Assembly: GCA_016165875.1 (NCBI GenBank)
Contig: JABBOT010000012.1
Location: 5,983,534 to 6,047,533 of the forward strand
Direction of reading: 5' to 3'
Origin: Acanthopleura granulata
Lineage: Eukaryota; Mollusca; Polyplacophora; Chitonida; Chitonidae
DNA: 64,000 nt
Below are positions 26,081 through 38,400 of this stretch, one piece after another. Each line of letters opens with the position of its first letter. Within the stretch, counting starts at the first letter, position 1. The notes below the pieces were generated by a model. That model saw nothing but the letters and a program-made list of their open reading frames with translations. It was not told where the DNA came from and made no database searches. The translations under genes were made by a program, and so were the position numbers.

Positions 26081-27060
26081 GTGAGAAGATATTGAATTCT
26101 GTAATGCGACTTCTCCCTTACATGACTCGGACATCAACTTGCTTTCACTCACGGTTTGCTTGATGCACAGGATTTTCTCATCCTTCACAAGGGGTGAATT
26201 AGAGGAGTTAATTGCTCTCTAAGAATTGAACGTTGATCAGGAATGCCAGTCAATGGAGTCAGGAAATCTGCCCTTAAGGATACCTAATCGCCAATAAAGT
26301 TAGAAGAGATTGTTCCTATCTTTTGCTGATGTTTGTTTTGAAGGTTGAATTTTTACCTGAAAACAGTTTCAAGGCTTATCCATTTTACATATCGTGTTTC
26401 AACATAGATTCCTGAATTAGCTGAGTATGTATATTGATATCCATGTTACGTTTTTCACAACCATGGCCATATTTTACATGGTTTAGTCTAACAGGCAATT
26501 CATTATCGTTAATGTTACTGCCTATGGACACTCAAATTTGACTAGGAAGGAACACCAGCCAAAGCCAAGGACAAAGGATATGTTCAGTTTAAATGCTCCA
26601 TCTTACCACAAGTTTAAACATTACACTTAAGATCAGTTATTGAAGGTAAACTGCGATAACTAATTAATTTTAAATTTGATGACACATGTATCTGGCAGTC
26701 AATGAAAACAAAAACTTAAAGTTGCATGTTTCACTAGTAGACCTGTTCAGAAAAAAGGGTAGTTATTTTGAAAATTTAACAACGGTATTGTATACATTTG
26801 TAAGAAAAAGATATATCTTTCTAACGCACATACAGATTTCGTTGCTCCAGTTTTGCCACATTCGCAAACCGTTGACCATACTTTAACACGTCTTATTGTT
26901 TCTCGTGGTTTTTTCTTAAAATCGTTGAAGAGTTGCACATACGGATCGAGGATAGTATTAAAAGTGATATCTTGGGGTTTTTTCCAAAAGATAATTTATA
27001 CATGTGAGTGGTTTCCACCTGTTCTAAAAAAAAAAAGGTCCACATAGTGACCTGGTTTGA

Positions 27061-27240
27061 TCACCCTCCTTGCTGGTTACACTCCACAAAACTCATACTG
27101 TTGGCCATAAGCGCCTTGGTAATACAGGCCAACGTAACATTTACACAATCTGAATTAGGATAAGCTACCATCAAATCCAGTGCCTTCATTTCCACCAATA
27201 AATACTTGTCTTCCAAACGGGAACATGTATACACCATCTT
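27061..27240 (-). CDS. Candidate unidentified terminal exon
   Basis: On the minus strand a strong acceptor (long pyrimidine-rich run ending cattttccag) at 27241-27242 is followed by 59 open codons and a TGA at 27063-27061. The peptide reads like a folded soluble segment with helix-like stretches (EDKYLLVEMKALDLMV, ITKALMANSMSF) and four cysteines. No family is recognised. No canonical AATAAA follows closely. Confidence 0.25.
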   Translation of the reverse strand, partial: KMVYTCSRLEDKYLLVEMKALDLMVAYPNSDCVNVTLACITKALMANSMSFVECNQQGG

Positions 27241-27304
27241 CTGGAAAATGAGTAAATGAAACAGGAATAAACTGAAACGAACTAAAATGAAATGTGCCAA
27301 CAGT

Positions 27305-28785
27305 AGGAAGTGATAAGATTGGACTATGTATGTTATTTGTTACAAATGCATCCCTAGATTTCCCAATCTCCTTTTAAACGAAATGGAAAAGCACAGGTTT
27401 AATAATCTGTGATAGAATTAGTGTTGGAATCCAACAATAATACGTCAAACTTTGAAAGCGTGTAAGATGTGGGTCGCCGGTTTTTGCCCTACGAACTCGG
27501 CATTGTTATGTTCAATGATGATATTAAAAATGCAGCATCCTTACAACCGTTGCAAAAAACAACATTAACCCTATTCGTCTGTAAGAGAATCAGAAGCTGT
27601 GCAGTTCACAAGCTATTCCAAACACCAGTCTGTTGATATCCCATCGCAACTTCATTTTTGTCATCCACTGACCTGTACGGCCAATGGTAATCCTTGAGCT
27701 GGCTCTACTCGTTCATTTCTCTGGTGTAAGCAGCCGATTTCATAAAAAAACAAAACTACATTTATTTAGTGTTAGGACAAAAACAACCAAACTGCAGCCT
27801 AAAAATTTGTCTTAAAGGTGGCAAACGGGGATAAAATAAACAACTCCCATGCCAAATCAGATTACATTAAAGCCACTGGCACTCTTCACGGGCACATTGC
27901 GGTTTGGCATCGCAGTTTAGCGCCTCCTCGTCCAAAGAGTTACAGTTTGTAATTGAGTAAACGTAATCCGATTTAATTCGTTCGGCACGTTTTAGGGCGT
28001 GTGGTTTGAGGAATCCTTAAACCTTGACTCACGGGAATTCCCGGCTTTTGGAATGAATAAATGAAGGAAAAATAAAATAGGCACAAGGGCGTCCCAGACA
28101 GTAAGTTCAATAAGGAAGCGGATACTATCGACAAAAACATGAGATTGAGATATGAGATTTGTACATGGAAAATATGGATAAAGAAGACGCATGGTTACTA
28201 AATACCGGCCAAACTGACTCCTGATTGCATACAATTATTTGACCAGAATCAACGTAACACTGAAAAAATTGAGAATTATTTGAATACGGCGTAAATTCCG
28301 CAAAAGCAGTTCCTATACATATATCTGCGACGTAACACTTATTCAGTCTGAGCTGTGAGAACGAAGGCCTGTTTAGGTAAGAAATCAAATATCTCACGAC
28401 TTGCACTCTAGTTACCGTCCTCTCGAGGAACTTGGCCATTTGTAAACGGCGTGTTCATTCAATATATTCCCAGCTTTGTCCTAGTAGATTCCCGGTAATC
28501 ACAATTTTTATCGAGCCGTTTGTTTAATGCCCAGGACTTCTGAATACACAGATTCGGCGAAAAACAAATCGGCCCAAGCCTGTAGCATTCTTACTTGTTC
28601 AACACAGATTCGTGTCGTTCTCTTTGTGATTTGAGGAAAGAGGATCAGGTTTTTATTGTAAACATGGGGACTGTATGCTCTGATAGTATTTTTATACGTT
28701 ACATTATGACTGGGGAAATGTTGGCTGATAAAGATTGTAGAGGATGCTCTCTATACAAGTCTGCATGGGTTTATCTGTTTGCGCT
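27305..28785. other. Stretch without a recognisable gene
   Basis: Nothing recognisable; short open frames only. Confidence 0.45.
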
Positions 28786-28787
28786 CG

Positions 28788-28880
28788 GTTTCCTCCACCC
28801 ACAAAGCTGACCGAGGCCGTAAAAGTGAAATTCTCTTTAGCAGGCCGTAAAACAAAAATGAAATTAAAGAACAAATGAAT
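28788..28880 (+). mobile_element. SINE family 1 remnant, 3' half
   Basis: Retains 'ggtttcctccaccca', 'gctgaccg', 'gtaaaagtgaaattct' and 'ggccgtaaaaca', in the order of the intact plus-strand copy at 46354. Head and tail are decayed. Confidence 0.65.
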
Positions 28881-29602
28881 ACTTGAGCTTTCTATCATAT
28901 TGTCCTTTCCTGTGATACGTCACATCTTTGGGGTATATTTTGCTCACGACTTAGTGATGAATTATACACCAGCATTGCTGTATTACTGCACGGAGGCATA
29001 TGGTTTTTATAAGCTTTGGCACTGATTTCACAACACATTCGCCTTCAACGACATATAGGATGCGTATGCGCATGGAGAATTTCCACCAGCACTGACGGCT
29101 GTATACATCAGAATGGGCGGTAATTTCCCCTGTGAACCCCCCTTTTCCAGGATGAGCAAATTTTGTACATTGACTGCAATGAGTAGAGTCCACACAGAGT
29201 TATTTGATTAAAACGATCGTTCAAAAGATATGAAAACATTTAGGTCCGATGCCAATGGACCTGCGTCATATTCAGGGATATAAAAACTTCTTCCTGTACA
29301 ACCGACGTCATAAGTTAGGATTGTTTTGTATTTCTGTTTTTTCATGTTGGATGTTTTACTTGGAGAGCAAAGACGAGTGTTTTCTATAAATGTCCTCGTG
29401 CTCAGTTGTCTCGATACACAATATAAGGCTTTCATTCCAAATATAAAAGACTACAGCATATGGGGTAATATCAGAGCATGCAGGGCGTTGATAAATGGCA
29501 ACAGGCAACTGGTGCAATCCCGTCTACCTTATTATCCCGTTAGGCGTATAAGGGGGTTGTAAGTTGTTCCATAAGGCCGGGTTTCACAATTGACAAATTG
29601 AC

Positions 29603-29668
29603 AACTTTCCCACTCTCGTCGCTGCTCTGGTTTTACTCTCTGTGTTGTAGTCTTTTATCTTATACTAA
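29603..29668 (-). repeat. Dispersed family A, 5' end only
   Basis: Minus-strand copy: the reverse complement reads 'ataaaagactacaacac', 'agagtaaaaccagagcagc', matching the 5' ends at 33553 and 35345. Confidence 0.75.
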
Positions 29669-29792
29669 CTTTCCATGTGAATGCTAAAACGTAACAACGT
29701 ACACAATAGGATAGTGAGTTACATAGTTTCAGTTTCCGGCAAAAAAAAAAACAAAACTTTCAAATGATTGGTGTTATCGTGAAACTTGCATT

Positions 29793-29930
29793 CATTTATT
29801 TCTTTGATTGGTGTTTTACGCCGTGCTCAAGAATATTTCACTCGTACGACAGCGGCCGCCTTTGTGGGTACAGCTAGGAGGAATCCACGACCATGTGCAG
29901 GTTGTTGGCAAATCTGCTCAGGAAAACTGT
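29793..29930 (-). mobile_element. SINE family 1, truncated copy
   Basis: Shows 'tttgattggtgttttacg', 'gtgctcaagaatatttcac', 'ggaatccacgacc' and 'gcaggttgttggca'. Part of the central region is deleted. It is followed by a direct 15-bp duplication ('aggtcaggtgatatc' twice, about 29935-29964) and by an opposite-orientation SINE scrap at 29970-30010 ('ctgcccggtttcctccac'). Confidence 0.8.
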
Positions 29931-30234
29931 CTATAGGTCAGGTGATATCAGGTCAGGTGATATCTAGCCATCTCTGCCCGGTTTCCTCCACAAATTTCCT
30001 GAGCGTCTTCCTGTAAATTAAATAATCGGGAGTAGACAGCGTAAAACCTTGATAAAAAGTAAGGAAAGAGACAATCAGGCCACAAAGGAGGCGTTCATTG
30101 TTTGTCTGGAATTATGCGAAAATGCGCATTGCCTGATAGGAAATAAGCAAAAAATGACAGGTTGTGCAACTAAGCTTTCAAATAGTGTTTTCAAGTGTCA
30201 TATACAGAACTAAATGTAGTCCATGCAGTGAACA

Positions 30235-30512
30235 CGGTGCCGGGGTCAATTCCGACCTAATCAGGCAGGAAATTTGTGGATTGCTCAAGCTGTTCTGCCT
30301 TGAAGACAGTTAGCGGTTGACACCGGTCCACTTGTCTTCCATCCGCAAATATCTCGCTCAAATCTCTACGACACAAGGGAAAATTTCGTTAGTTCCGTGA
30401 AAAGGTTCGTGGTTTAGCCCGGGCACTGTGGTTTTTTTTCACCAGTAAATCTGACCTCCATGCTATATGTGAAACATTTAAGCACAAATCAATCAATCAA
30501 CAAATCACCGGC
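30235..30512 (+). mobile_element. SINE family 2, degraded copy
   Basis: A tRNA-like head with a box B-like 'ggggtcaattccgacc' near 30242 is followed by the family 2 body ('aaaatttcgttag', 'aaggttcgtggttt', 'cccgggcactgtgg', 'caccagtaaatctgacc') and a tail of ATCA repeats (about 30488-30505). The order is the same as at 61398. Confidence 0.6.
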
Positions 30513-31599
30513 CTCTTGCAGAAGGAGAATATCTTCTGTGGGTCGTTTTACAAAGTCAAGGTTATAGCAGGTACATAAAGGTGGCGGTGTGGAAAGCTGT
30601 TAAATCAAAGATTTTCAGCATTCGATATGCAAGCGTGGCCGCGTGACTTACATGTGACATTAAATCAGAAAGTCATCATCGAATAGAAATAGAAATTATG
30701 ACCTCTCGCAGACGACACCAGTGCAATTGAAATCAACAAGAAGATCAATAAATACCGACGCTTAGATTGTTAAACCTACTTCTCAAGCCTGTGGATAGAA
30801 GCTCAATAAAACAATGACGTTGATATTGTGTATATTGTAGGGCATGGCGTTGTGAAAACAAACAAATCATTACTTAGTGTAAATTTCTTTCTATCCATTG
30901 TGGCAATGGATTGTGGATAGTTTAAGGTTATGATAAATTGAATAATTTTACTCGTGTAATGCTTCGGTCATATAAGGATCAGTTATCAGTCCTTTTATAA
31001 CCTCAGATTACATGATTGTTTCGTAGATGATCGAACGACTTCAATCTGTTTGCCGTCGTGAATTTACATTGACTGTTGACCTTATATCAGTGGCCTAATG
31101 AAGTTCATCGACAGGTTTGCCCTGCTGATAATCCCAGGAAAGAAGGGCGAGTGTGCTCCCCGGCGGTAAGCCCTCTTCAGGAAGGGAGGTACGAACAGCG
31201 TCAGTCACGGTATCACTTAGAAATGACTCTTGGGAAACGCCCCGCCCCTTGAGATGATTTACTGTGGGAAAAGAGAGATTAGCTGCACAGCTACGTGTTG
31301 GATGCCATTCTCTCAGAGCTCTGAGTTTGGTCAAGGCAAATACCCCTCATTAAACGGGTCCAGCTTTTAATTGATAGAGGCTGGGGCTAGTACAATGAGA
31401 GTCCAGGTTAGTTAAAGATAGCTTTCATGTACAGGAAAATGACATTGTGCTTTGACATGTTGTGGAGGCCTCACATATCCCATCTCACCAACGTGTGCGA
31501 TGATGATGGACTAGCTTTAAACTTCTATCTAGGTGGTTTTTATTTATCTGTTACCGTCGGTGCAAGTAACTTATGTGTTGCTCTTAACACCATTATATT

Positions 31600-31838
31600 G
31601 CAGCGCAATAACCCAGGAGTCTCCCACCAATGCGGTCGCTGTGCCTTCTAGTCCAGCTCATGCTGACTTCCTATCTGGCCTTATGTGGGAAGGTCTGCCA
31701 GCAACCTGCAAATGGTCGTGAGTTTTCCCCGGGCCCTGCCCGGTTTCCTCCCACCATAATGCGGGCCGCCGTCGTATAAGTGAAATATTCTTGAGCACGG
31801 CGTAAAACATCAATCAAACAAATAAATAAATAAATAAA
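31600..31838 (+). mobile_element. SINE family 1, 5'-truncated copy with 15-bp target-site duplication
   Basis: Begins at 'gcagcgcaataacccagg', lacking the box A part of the tRNA-like head. It keeps 'gcggtcgctgtg', the central domain and an AAAT-repeat tail (about 31819-31838). Perfect flanking duplications 'taacaccattatatt' lie at 31585-31599 and 31839-31853. Confidence 0.93.
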
Positions 31839-31944
31839 TAACACCATTATATTCTTTCTGTCACACAAGCTGTTGGTATATGACAGAAAAACCCGAATGG
31901 CCATCTTCCTTTGGCCACAAATGTGCTTATGTCATCATTAAAAT

Positions 31945-32178
31945 AACAAGTGTTATCCGGCCTATCGTCACTTACCTCAGCGTTTTATTCTAACTGTTCC
32001 TGTAATGCTTAAATAATAACTGCTTATACACAACCCCTAGGAATATGACTTAAGCACAGCTAGCTAACTAAAAATATTAGTGATTTGTTACATGTATCTT
32101 GGCTAGAATGACTCAAAATACTGTGTTGCCGTCACATTCGAAAAACAGTAACATGAAAACAATGCAATGGGGCCAGCC
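31945..32178 (+). repeat. Dispersed family A, 3' two-thirds
   Basis: Contains 'cttacctcagcgttttatt', 'ctaactgttcctgtaa', 'acaacccctagg', 'tggctagaatgactcaaaa', 'gtcacattcgaaaaacag' and 'aaaacaatgcaatggggcc'. It shows how far the family extends on the 3' side. Confidence 0.75.
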
Positions 32179-33552
32179 TTTTGCTCTCATTTTGAAATTG
32201 AAACAAAGGCTATTTCAGAATCAAGTATGCACAAGAAAGTAAAGTGTACAATGATTCAGGTCGCTTATTTCAGCTGTGCCTGATCTTCACGGTCAAAAAG
32301 CATTTACTAAAATGGTAATATCAATAGGAATAAGGTGTTTGTCTTTTTAAGAATAAAGGAAAAGAACTGAAATATTTTCATTAGTTTATATTCAATGTTA
32401 AAAGACTCCCAATCCGGGAGTGATATGATCAGAAATAAACATCGACGACATGAAGAAACCAGTGGTGAAAACCTTGTGTGATACTGCTAGAATATTGTAA
32501 ATGTAGCCAACAGTGTAGTATTTAGTTCATTTTTCCTGAGATTTAGGACAATAGTTGCTCTAATGTCAACAGTAATTTGACAAAACTTTATTTTTAATAA
32601 TATGGATGGTGTTTTTCAATTTCTTTCCTTCTTTTGTGGAGGGTAGGGGACAAAAGGGTGATTTTTGAGATTTGATTTTCCCCCAAATACTCTACCAATA
32701 ATTCGTGATAAAAACGCACAGTAGAAAAAAAGGATCAGCTAATATTCTGCACACGGAGCCCTTTGAGAGCTTGTCGGGACAGCGATGGGGAGAGCTGTGG
32801 CGCACGTGGGTGCAGTGTCACTGTCACACAAAGAAGGGAGCGTCTCCAACATACGAGCGAGCTCAGTTTGACCGAGAACTAGATATATGTAAGCTGGTAA
32901 TATATACTTGAAATCTCTTCCAGCGGCCTACGCGCCATTTAGCAGTCCCTCAAAGACACAGGGGTAATACTGGTGAAGCCAGTCTGCAGAGCACTGCACA
33001 ATCCGGAGACTAGAGGTACACAGCCCCGGCTTCGTCACAAAATGCTTCTTTACACCGTTTTTAAATTTCAGATTAGCAAACCGAAACAGGTGAATCCAGT
33101 CTCACGGGGGAAATGAGTGCGGCATTTAACGCATACAAGACGATGTGTGGACGGGTCAGTTGACAGAATATGACAGATTAACGCAGTGATATTGATCAGT
33201 ACACGTATGTAGGTGCGATAAAGTCACTCAGTGTGTCTGAGTGACTCAGTGTTACTTTTATTTCTTTTTCGAGAAGTCTACACGAAAGTTTATTTTTCAC
33301 ACTTCACGTGCCTGCGTCAGAGTATTGATTTTTTGTTTTGCCAATAACCTTGGTGAATGAAAATGCAAAAGGCAATCGACTCCCACCTTCTGTAATTACT
33401 GAAAAGCAATTATTCCGCCCTAAGATTAGGTATTCAATTCAATTGATGTGTTCAATTATTAATTTCAGTGTTGTAAAAATAACAATAAAATGACATGTTA
33501 AACCTAGATAGGTTTGTGCGTTGAAGGTATGTATAAATACCACCCTAGATAA

Positions 33553-33735
33553 AAAAATATAAAAGACTACAGCAGAGAGAGTAAACCCAAAGCAGCGATA
33601 AAAGTGTGATAGATGGTAAAGGGTCACACGTTACCGATGAAATCCAGTTTACTTTAATCAGGTTTTTATTCTAACTGTTCATGTAAGTGTTCAAGAAGTA
33701 ACAACTTGCACGCCCCCTATAGCATACTGGACAGC
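33553..33735 (+). repeat. Dispersed family A, 5' two-thirds
   Basis: Starts with 'tataaaagactacagca' and 'gagagagtaaaccc', then 'aagcagcgataaaagtgtg', 'gatgaaatccag', 'ctaactgttcatgtaagtg' and 'gccccctatagcat'. This and the copy at 35345 best define the 5' boundary. Confidence 0.78.
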
Positions 33736-34324
33736 TTTTAATGTTCTTTTCAGTCGTCCTTGAGTCAAATTAAATGCGAATGTATACGTTGGTTAAGACA
33801 ATTGGGTACAGCTTTATTGGCCAGTGTGAATATATTCCATTTCACACTTGGCACAATGAATTGTGAATAAACCAGGCTAAAGCCTTCTGTCCACTTGGGT
33901 ATATAGATGCTCAGGTCAGATCTCTGATGGCTGGAAGGCTTCATTAGCTTTTATCTCCTCTGTGTGGGAACTTTTCGGCTCGGACTTATCATAAATATGT
34001 CAAAGAGAGGCGAATACACTGGACACTGGCCAGTGTCTTCTGGTCAGTTTACCTGTGCTGATTTACCTGGATTTAATTACTGGACAGATAAGCTGCGTGG
34101 ATGGTAAACAGGTGCTGTGAGTCCGGAATCCAAGGGTCACTGTCATGCTGACGATCGCTCCCGTTTCAGAAAATATGACTGGGAGATGACAATACCTTCT
34201 TAATTATAATATTAAAATGCCAGATCCACAAGGTATGCTGATACCTTGAATAGGTTTGACAACTATGAACCGGTTTGTTATACTTCAACCATGATACCAT
34301 GTAGTGGAGTGTAAGTGGCTACTT

Positions 34325-34395
34325 TCATTCAATTTCATGAACAGTTAGAATAAAAGAAATCCCAACTGAGGTCGATCAACGAGTCGCTGGTTACG
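34325..34395 (-). repeat. Dispersed family A fragment
   Basis: The reverse complement gives 'cgtaaccagcgactcg', 'gacctcagttgggatt' and 'ttattctaactgttcatg', a central piece of family A. Confidence 0.6.
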
Positions 34396-34569
34396 TTATG
34401 CTATCACTTTGGTGTAATTCTCTATGCTGTAATCCCTCGTGTAATTGTTTGTCTAACTGCTTGAAGTTTAACATTGTTTTCGGCCACACAGAGGGTGCCT
34501 CCTTGTGGCAGGGCGGTTTCACCTTCGAAACTTTTGATTTGCTGCCTTCCTGAAACACACTCATGATAT

Positions 34570-34780
34570 AAAATGTATTACAGCATAGAGAGTTAAAAAA
34601 GAGCAGCGACGATAATGATGTAAATAGCAAGTGGTCAAACGTAACCGGAGAAATCTGGCCTCGTGTCAGTTTACCTCGGATAGGGTTATATTTTAACTGT
34701 TCATGTGAATTCCCAAAAACACCAGCAGCTTATGTCGGCCAGGCACCAAGCATGGCGTACGCAGAATTGGGTAAGTCAAA
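34570..34780 (+). repeat. Dispersed family A, left member of an inverted pair
   Basis: Runs from 'attacagcatagagag' through 'agagcagcgacgataatg', 'gtaaccggagaaatctgg', 'ttttaactgttcatgtg' to 'caagcatggcgtacgcag'. It faces the minus-strand copy at 35040-35345. Confidence 0.75.
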
Positions 34781-34808
34781 AATAAATAAATATATGCCGC
34801 CGCTACTA

Positions 34809-35408
34809 AATCAATCATTGCTTTGAAAATCCTTATACGTAAAATTCCATCAATTGTGAATTATTAGAACGCAATTATTTACTGACAAAGAACCAACCAT
34901 TGACTTTATAGCCCCTTTCTATAGAGAGTCATCAGCCATTGACTTCGAACCAACCATTGTTTTGTCAAGTCTTTTACGCACAACACCATCAGTTATGAAT
35001 TATTTTTCATTTTAAATCATTTTATTTTATACTTGCATAAACCGGGGCTCCCCAAGGCCTGGTCCCTTTGTATTATTTTCATGTTATTGCCTACACGTTT
35101 TAAATGTGATGACAGCACATCATTCTAGGCCCGTAACGACTAGTATATTGCATTTAACATCACCTAATTCTGCTAAAGCCATGGTGCTAGTAGGGAGTTA
35201 GTTGTTACTTATTAAAACCGTACAAGAACAGTTAGAATAAAACCATAACTGAGGTAAATTCACCAGAGGCGAATTTCCGGTAACGTGCGACCATTTGTCA
35301 AATATCATACCTTCGTCTTACTCTTCGTGCTGTAGTCTTTTATATTATTCACTGACAAAGGACCAACCATTGTTTTGTCATTCCTTTTACGTAAAACGCC
35401 ATCAAAGG
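34809..35408 (+). repeat. Short direct repeats around the family A inverted pair
   Basis: A motif built from 'aaccattgttttgtc', 'cttttacg' and 'ccatcagttatgaatta' occurs around 34813-34864, 34951-35006 and (partly) 35364-35408. Two units lie between the facing family A copies and one lies just outside the right copy. Confidence 0.55.
35040..35345 (-). repeat. Dispersed family A, near-complete minus-strand copy
   Basis: The reverse complement starts 'tataaaagactacagcac' and passes through 'ggtcgcacgttaccgg', 'tgaatttacctcag', 'ctagcaccatggcttt', 'ctagaatgatgtgctgtc' and 'aaagggaccaggcctt' to a GC-rich 'ggggagccccgg' end. It is the longest copy without internal duplication. Confidence 0.75.
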
Positions 35409-35419
35409 ACTCGCCAGTG

Positions 35420-38400
35420 CCTTGCCAGTCATGTTACGCAGAACGCCAGCATGCTGTGCCAGTCAGCTGTAGTGTCTATGGACTTGGCAATGGTAGGGTA
35501 ACGTGTTTTGTCACTGAAATTTATACCTAGATCTATAAATTGTTTCAGCAATTCATTCAATTTCTAAAGCAAAGATTGGTATTGATTAATAAGCTGATTT
35601 AGTGATTTCTTGATCCATCTGTTAGCTGAATTTTTTTTATATAAATACGTGCCACTCATATTACTTGAGAAAATAATAGAAGAAACTGTTATCGCTCCAG
35701 ATGAATAAACTGATTTCAGAAGAACCTCAGTTTTTCTTATTTCTAATTCTGTTTATTTGTTTCGGAACTTGACAGCTATACCTGACAAAGCTATACCTGA
35801 CGAACCCATAGTCAGGCCAGCCAGTGCTTGGTTCTGTTTATAACTCGTCAGGTTCCGGTAAGTACAACAAATGCATGCGCATAAAAATTTTGTAAATTCG
35901 GAACCAACTCGATCTTCTGGAGACAGATTACTGTTGATGCTTCACAAGAAAATGCACAAGTGCATTAAGTGTTGATGACCTCACGAGAGAGGCTGGGATG
36001 AGATGGCGCAAATTCTCTTCGCCATGTTGGAGATATAGATATACATTGGATGCTAGTCTGTTGATTTATTAAGCATATTCACCCCTCGCACACCTTAGGC
36101 AGCAGTCAGAGCCTTTGGACAGACCGCAGTGACCGCTGAAAACCACTGACCATTATCACAGACGTGTAAATCAGAAGCTTCAACACATAACACACATAAT
36201 ACCTGAGGGTTGAAAATCTGCCAAGGTAGTCGAGAGGAGAACAACCTATACAGGTAAACGTGTCCAAAAGGCGGTTGTGTCGTCAGAGGTTACAGGTGAC
36301 CCTGTATTCCAGGCACTGAGTTTACAAATTTATACTTTTGGACTATTTCACTTATATGATGACGAGCCTCTGCACAGATTATTTTATAACGCGTCGTACA
36401 TGACCTATCGTTAGTACTATATTGCAGAGAAAGACACTGCAGAGTATATGTTTTTAAACAGATTATATGCACTGACTTCCATTTTATTGTTTTAAAAGTA
36501 GAATTATTGATAATGACAGAGTTAGGCAAAGGCTAACATTGTGTAGAATACAACTTCACACGATTGTTTCGGCGGATATAAAACGAAAAACAGAAAATAC
36601 ACTAATATACCATTTAAATTTAACCAAGGCAAGATAATAAGTTTTAAAAAAAAAAAACATTCATACCGAAAAATGATAATACTAAGTATAAAAAATTAAT
36701 TTTTTAATTTATTTACCCCAGAACGTCACAGACTGGTGGGCTCACGTGTGATGTTATGTTTAGGAAAGCAATAACTGAAAAATTGAACGACTGACACTAC
36801 GTTAGGGCAATTTATCCCGAGCAAATATGGTCAAATGTTGGAATGGGTTGTGCATATCCCAAATCGATGGCTGTTGGTCCGGCTGACCACGTCTAGATGT
36901 TTGGCCAAAGCATCAACATTAATTGGAATAATCGTTAAGAAACACATCATAGGATAAATATTCAATGATGGACACACTTAGTCGTGGTCACTACGACAAA
37001 TAATCCCTTACTGAAGCACTCTGGATTGAACATAAAATCATTTACTCAGAAAAAGGCTGACAATTAATGCCGAAGTATACAAATTGACCGTACGACAGGA
37101 CAGCATACGGTGGACTTAAACTAGAAGTGTTGTTTGAATTTTCTTTCAAGATAATGCGTACTCTCCCATTAGCACTTAAAATTTTACACCACTTCATGTC
37201 AAGAATTAGCCGTCGTCTGTGGTGTGTAACTAAGTTAGGGTGTGATTAATTTAAGGGTTAAGCATTTTGATAAACAAAATGAATGACGTCTACAAATAGC
37301 TATTTGAAGACTAACAACCAAATTATACTTCTTACATTTAATTAGAGCCTTGGCCTATTTTGAGAATAGATTTGACAATATTTTACTAATATTTTTCTGG
37401 CCTTTTAATGGATTATTTTTCAATATGCTGTATGTTACTATTTCTAGACTTTTCAACTTTGCTGTAACATGGGCGGATAGACGGTATAGACCCCAGAACG
37501 TCTGTGTAGTTCAGGAAACGTTGCCTCCTTCATATTTATACGGCTATGCAAACTATATCTCTGTGCATGCAAGGAGGATAATCTTGAACAGATGAAAGAT
37601 ATGAAATCAGGAAGAGTGTAATACACAGAGCTCCCTGGTGACAAGAGGACACAACATGCGGGTTAATTCTCACCTGCCAATCCTATCAGTCACACAACAG
37701 TTAACTAAACACAGAGGCTTCACCTGTGAGCTGAATGGATAAGGAAAAGATTCACACTTATTTACTTGTATTTAACTTTCGACTCTGTTCTCCCAGTGTT
37801 TGCTCATACCCCACAGTAAGGTAAGAAAACAGAATACAGAAATACTTGTAAGGAGTGGAACGACACGTGGATGCCTTGGTATTCCACGATACCATCCGCT
37901 CCTGACAGTCGATTCTCCTCCACACTGAAGCATTTTCATTGATTGTCCATGGTAACAGAGGAAAATGCGGAAATTGTTTTTGGAAAGATAGGCTTTTTTT
38001 CCAGTTTATTTTCTGCTGCAGAGATTTAGACGAAGGGTTAGGAGCGTCTGTGGTACGACAAGAGAAACGGCCATTCCGCGGCTTAACCTGTCACCTGGAT
38101 TCTCACACCTAGGGCGGAAGTTTAACCGACTTCAGCCAAAAGCACTCCGCTGACATCTCGCCGATTAGCAACACACCTCCGCCATATTGATTGTCGTTTT
38201 TCATGTTCCAAAAAGAGACAGGTCACATTTGGCTGTAATGTTTGGCTTCAAGATTAAAATCAAACAAAATCAGTTGACTTTGTTGAATAACGGCAGTTCA
38301 GCAGATGACCTTACAAATATTATCCATCGGACATGATATAACTGTCCAGGAAAGTATATCACAGATGTATGTTTGCGTCTTCGCTGTAACCCACAAAAAC

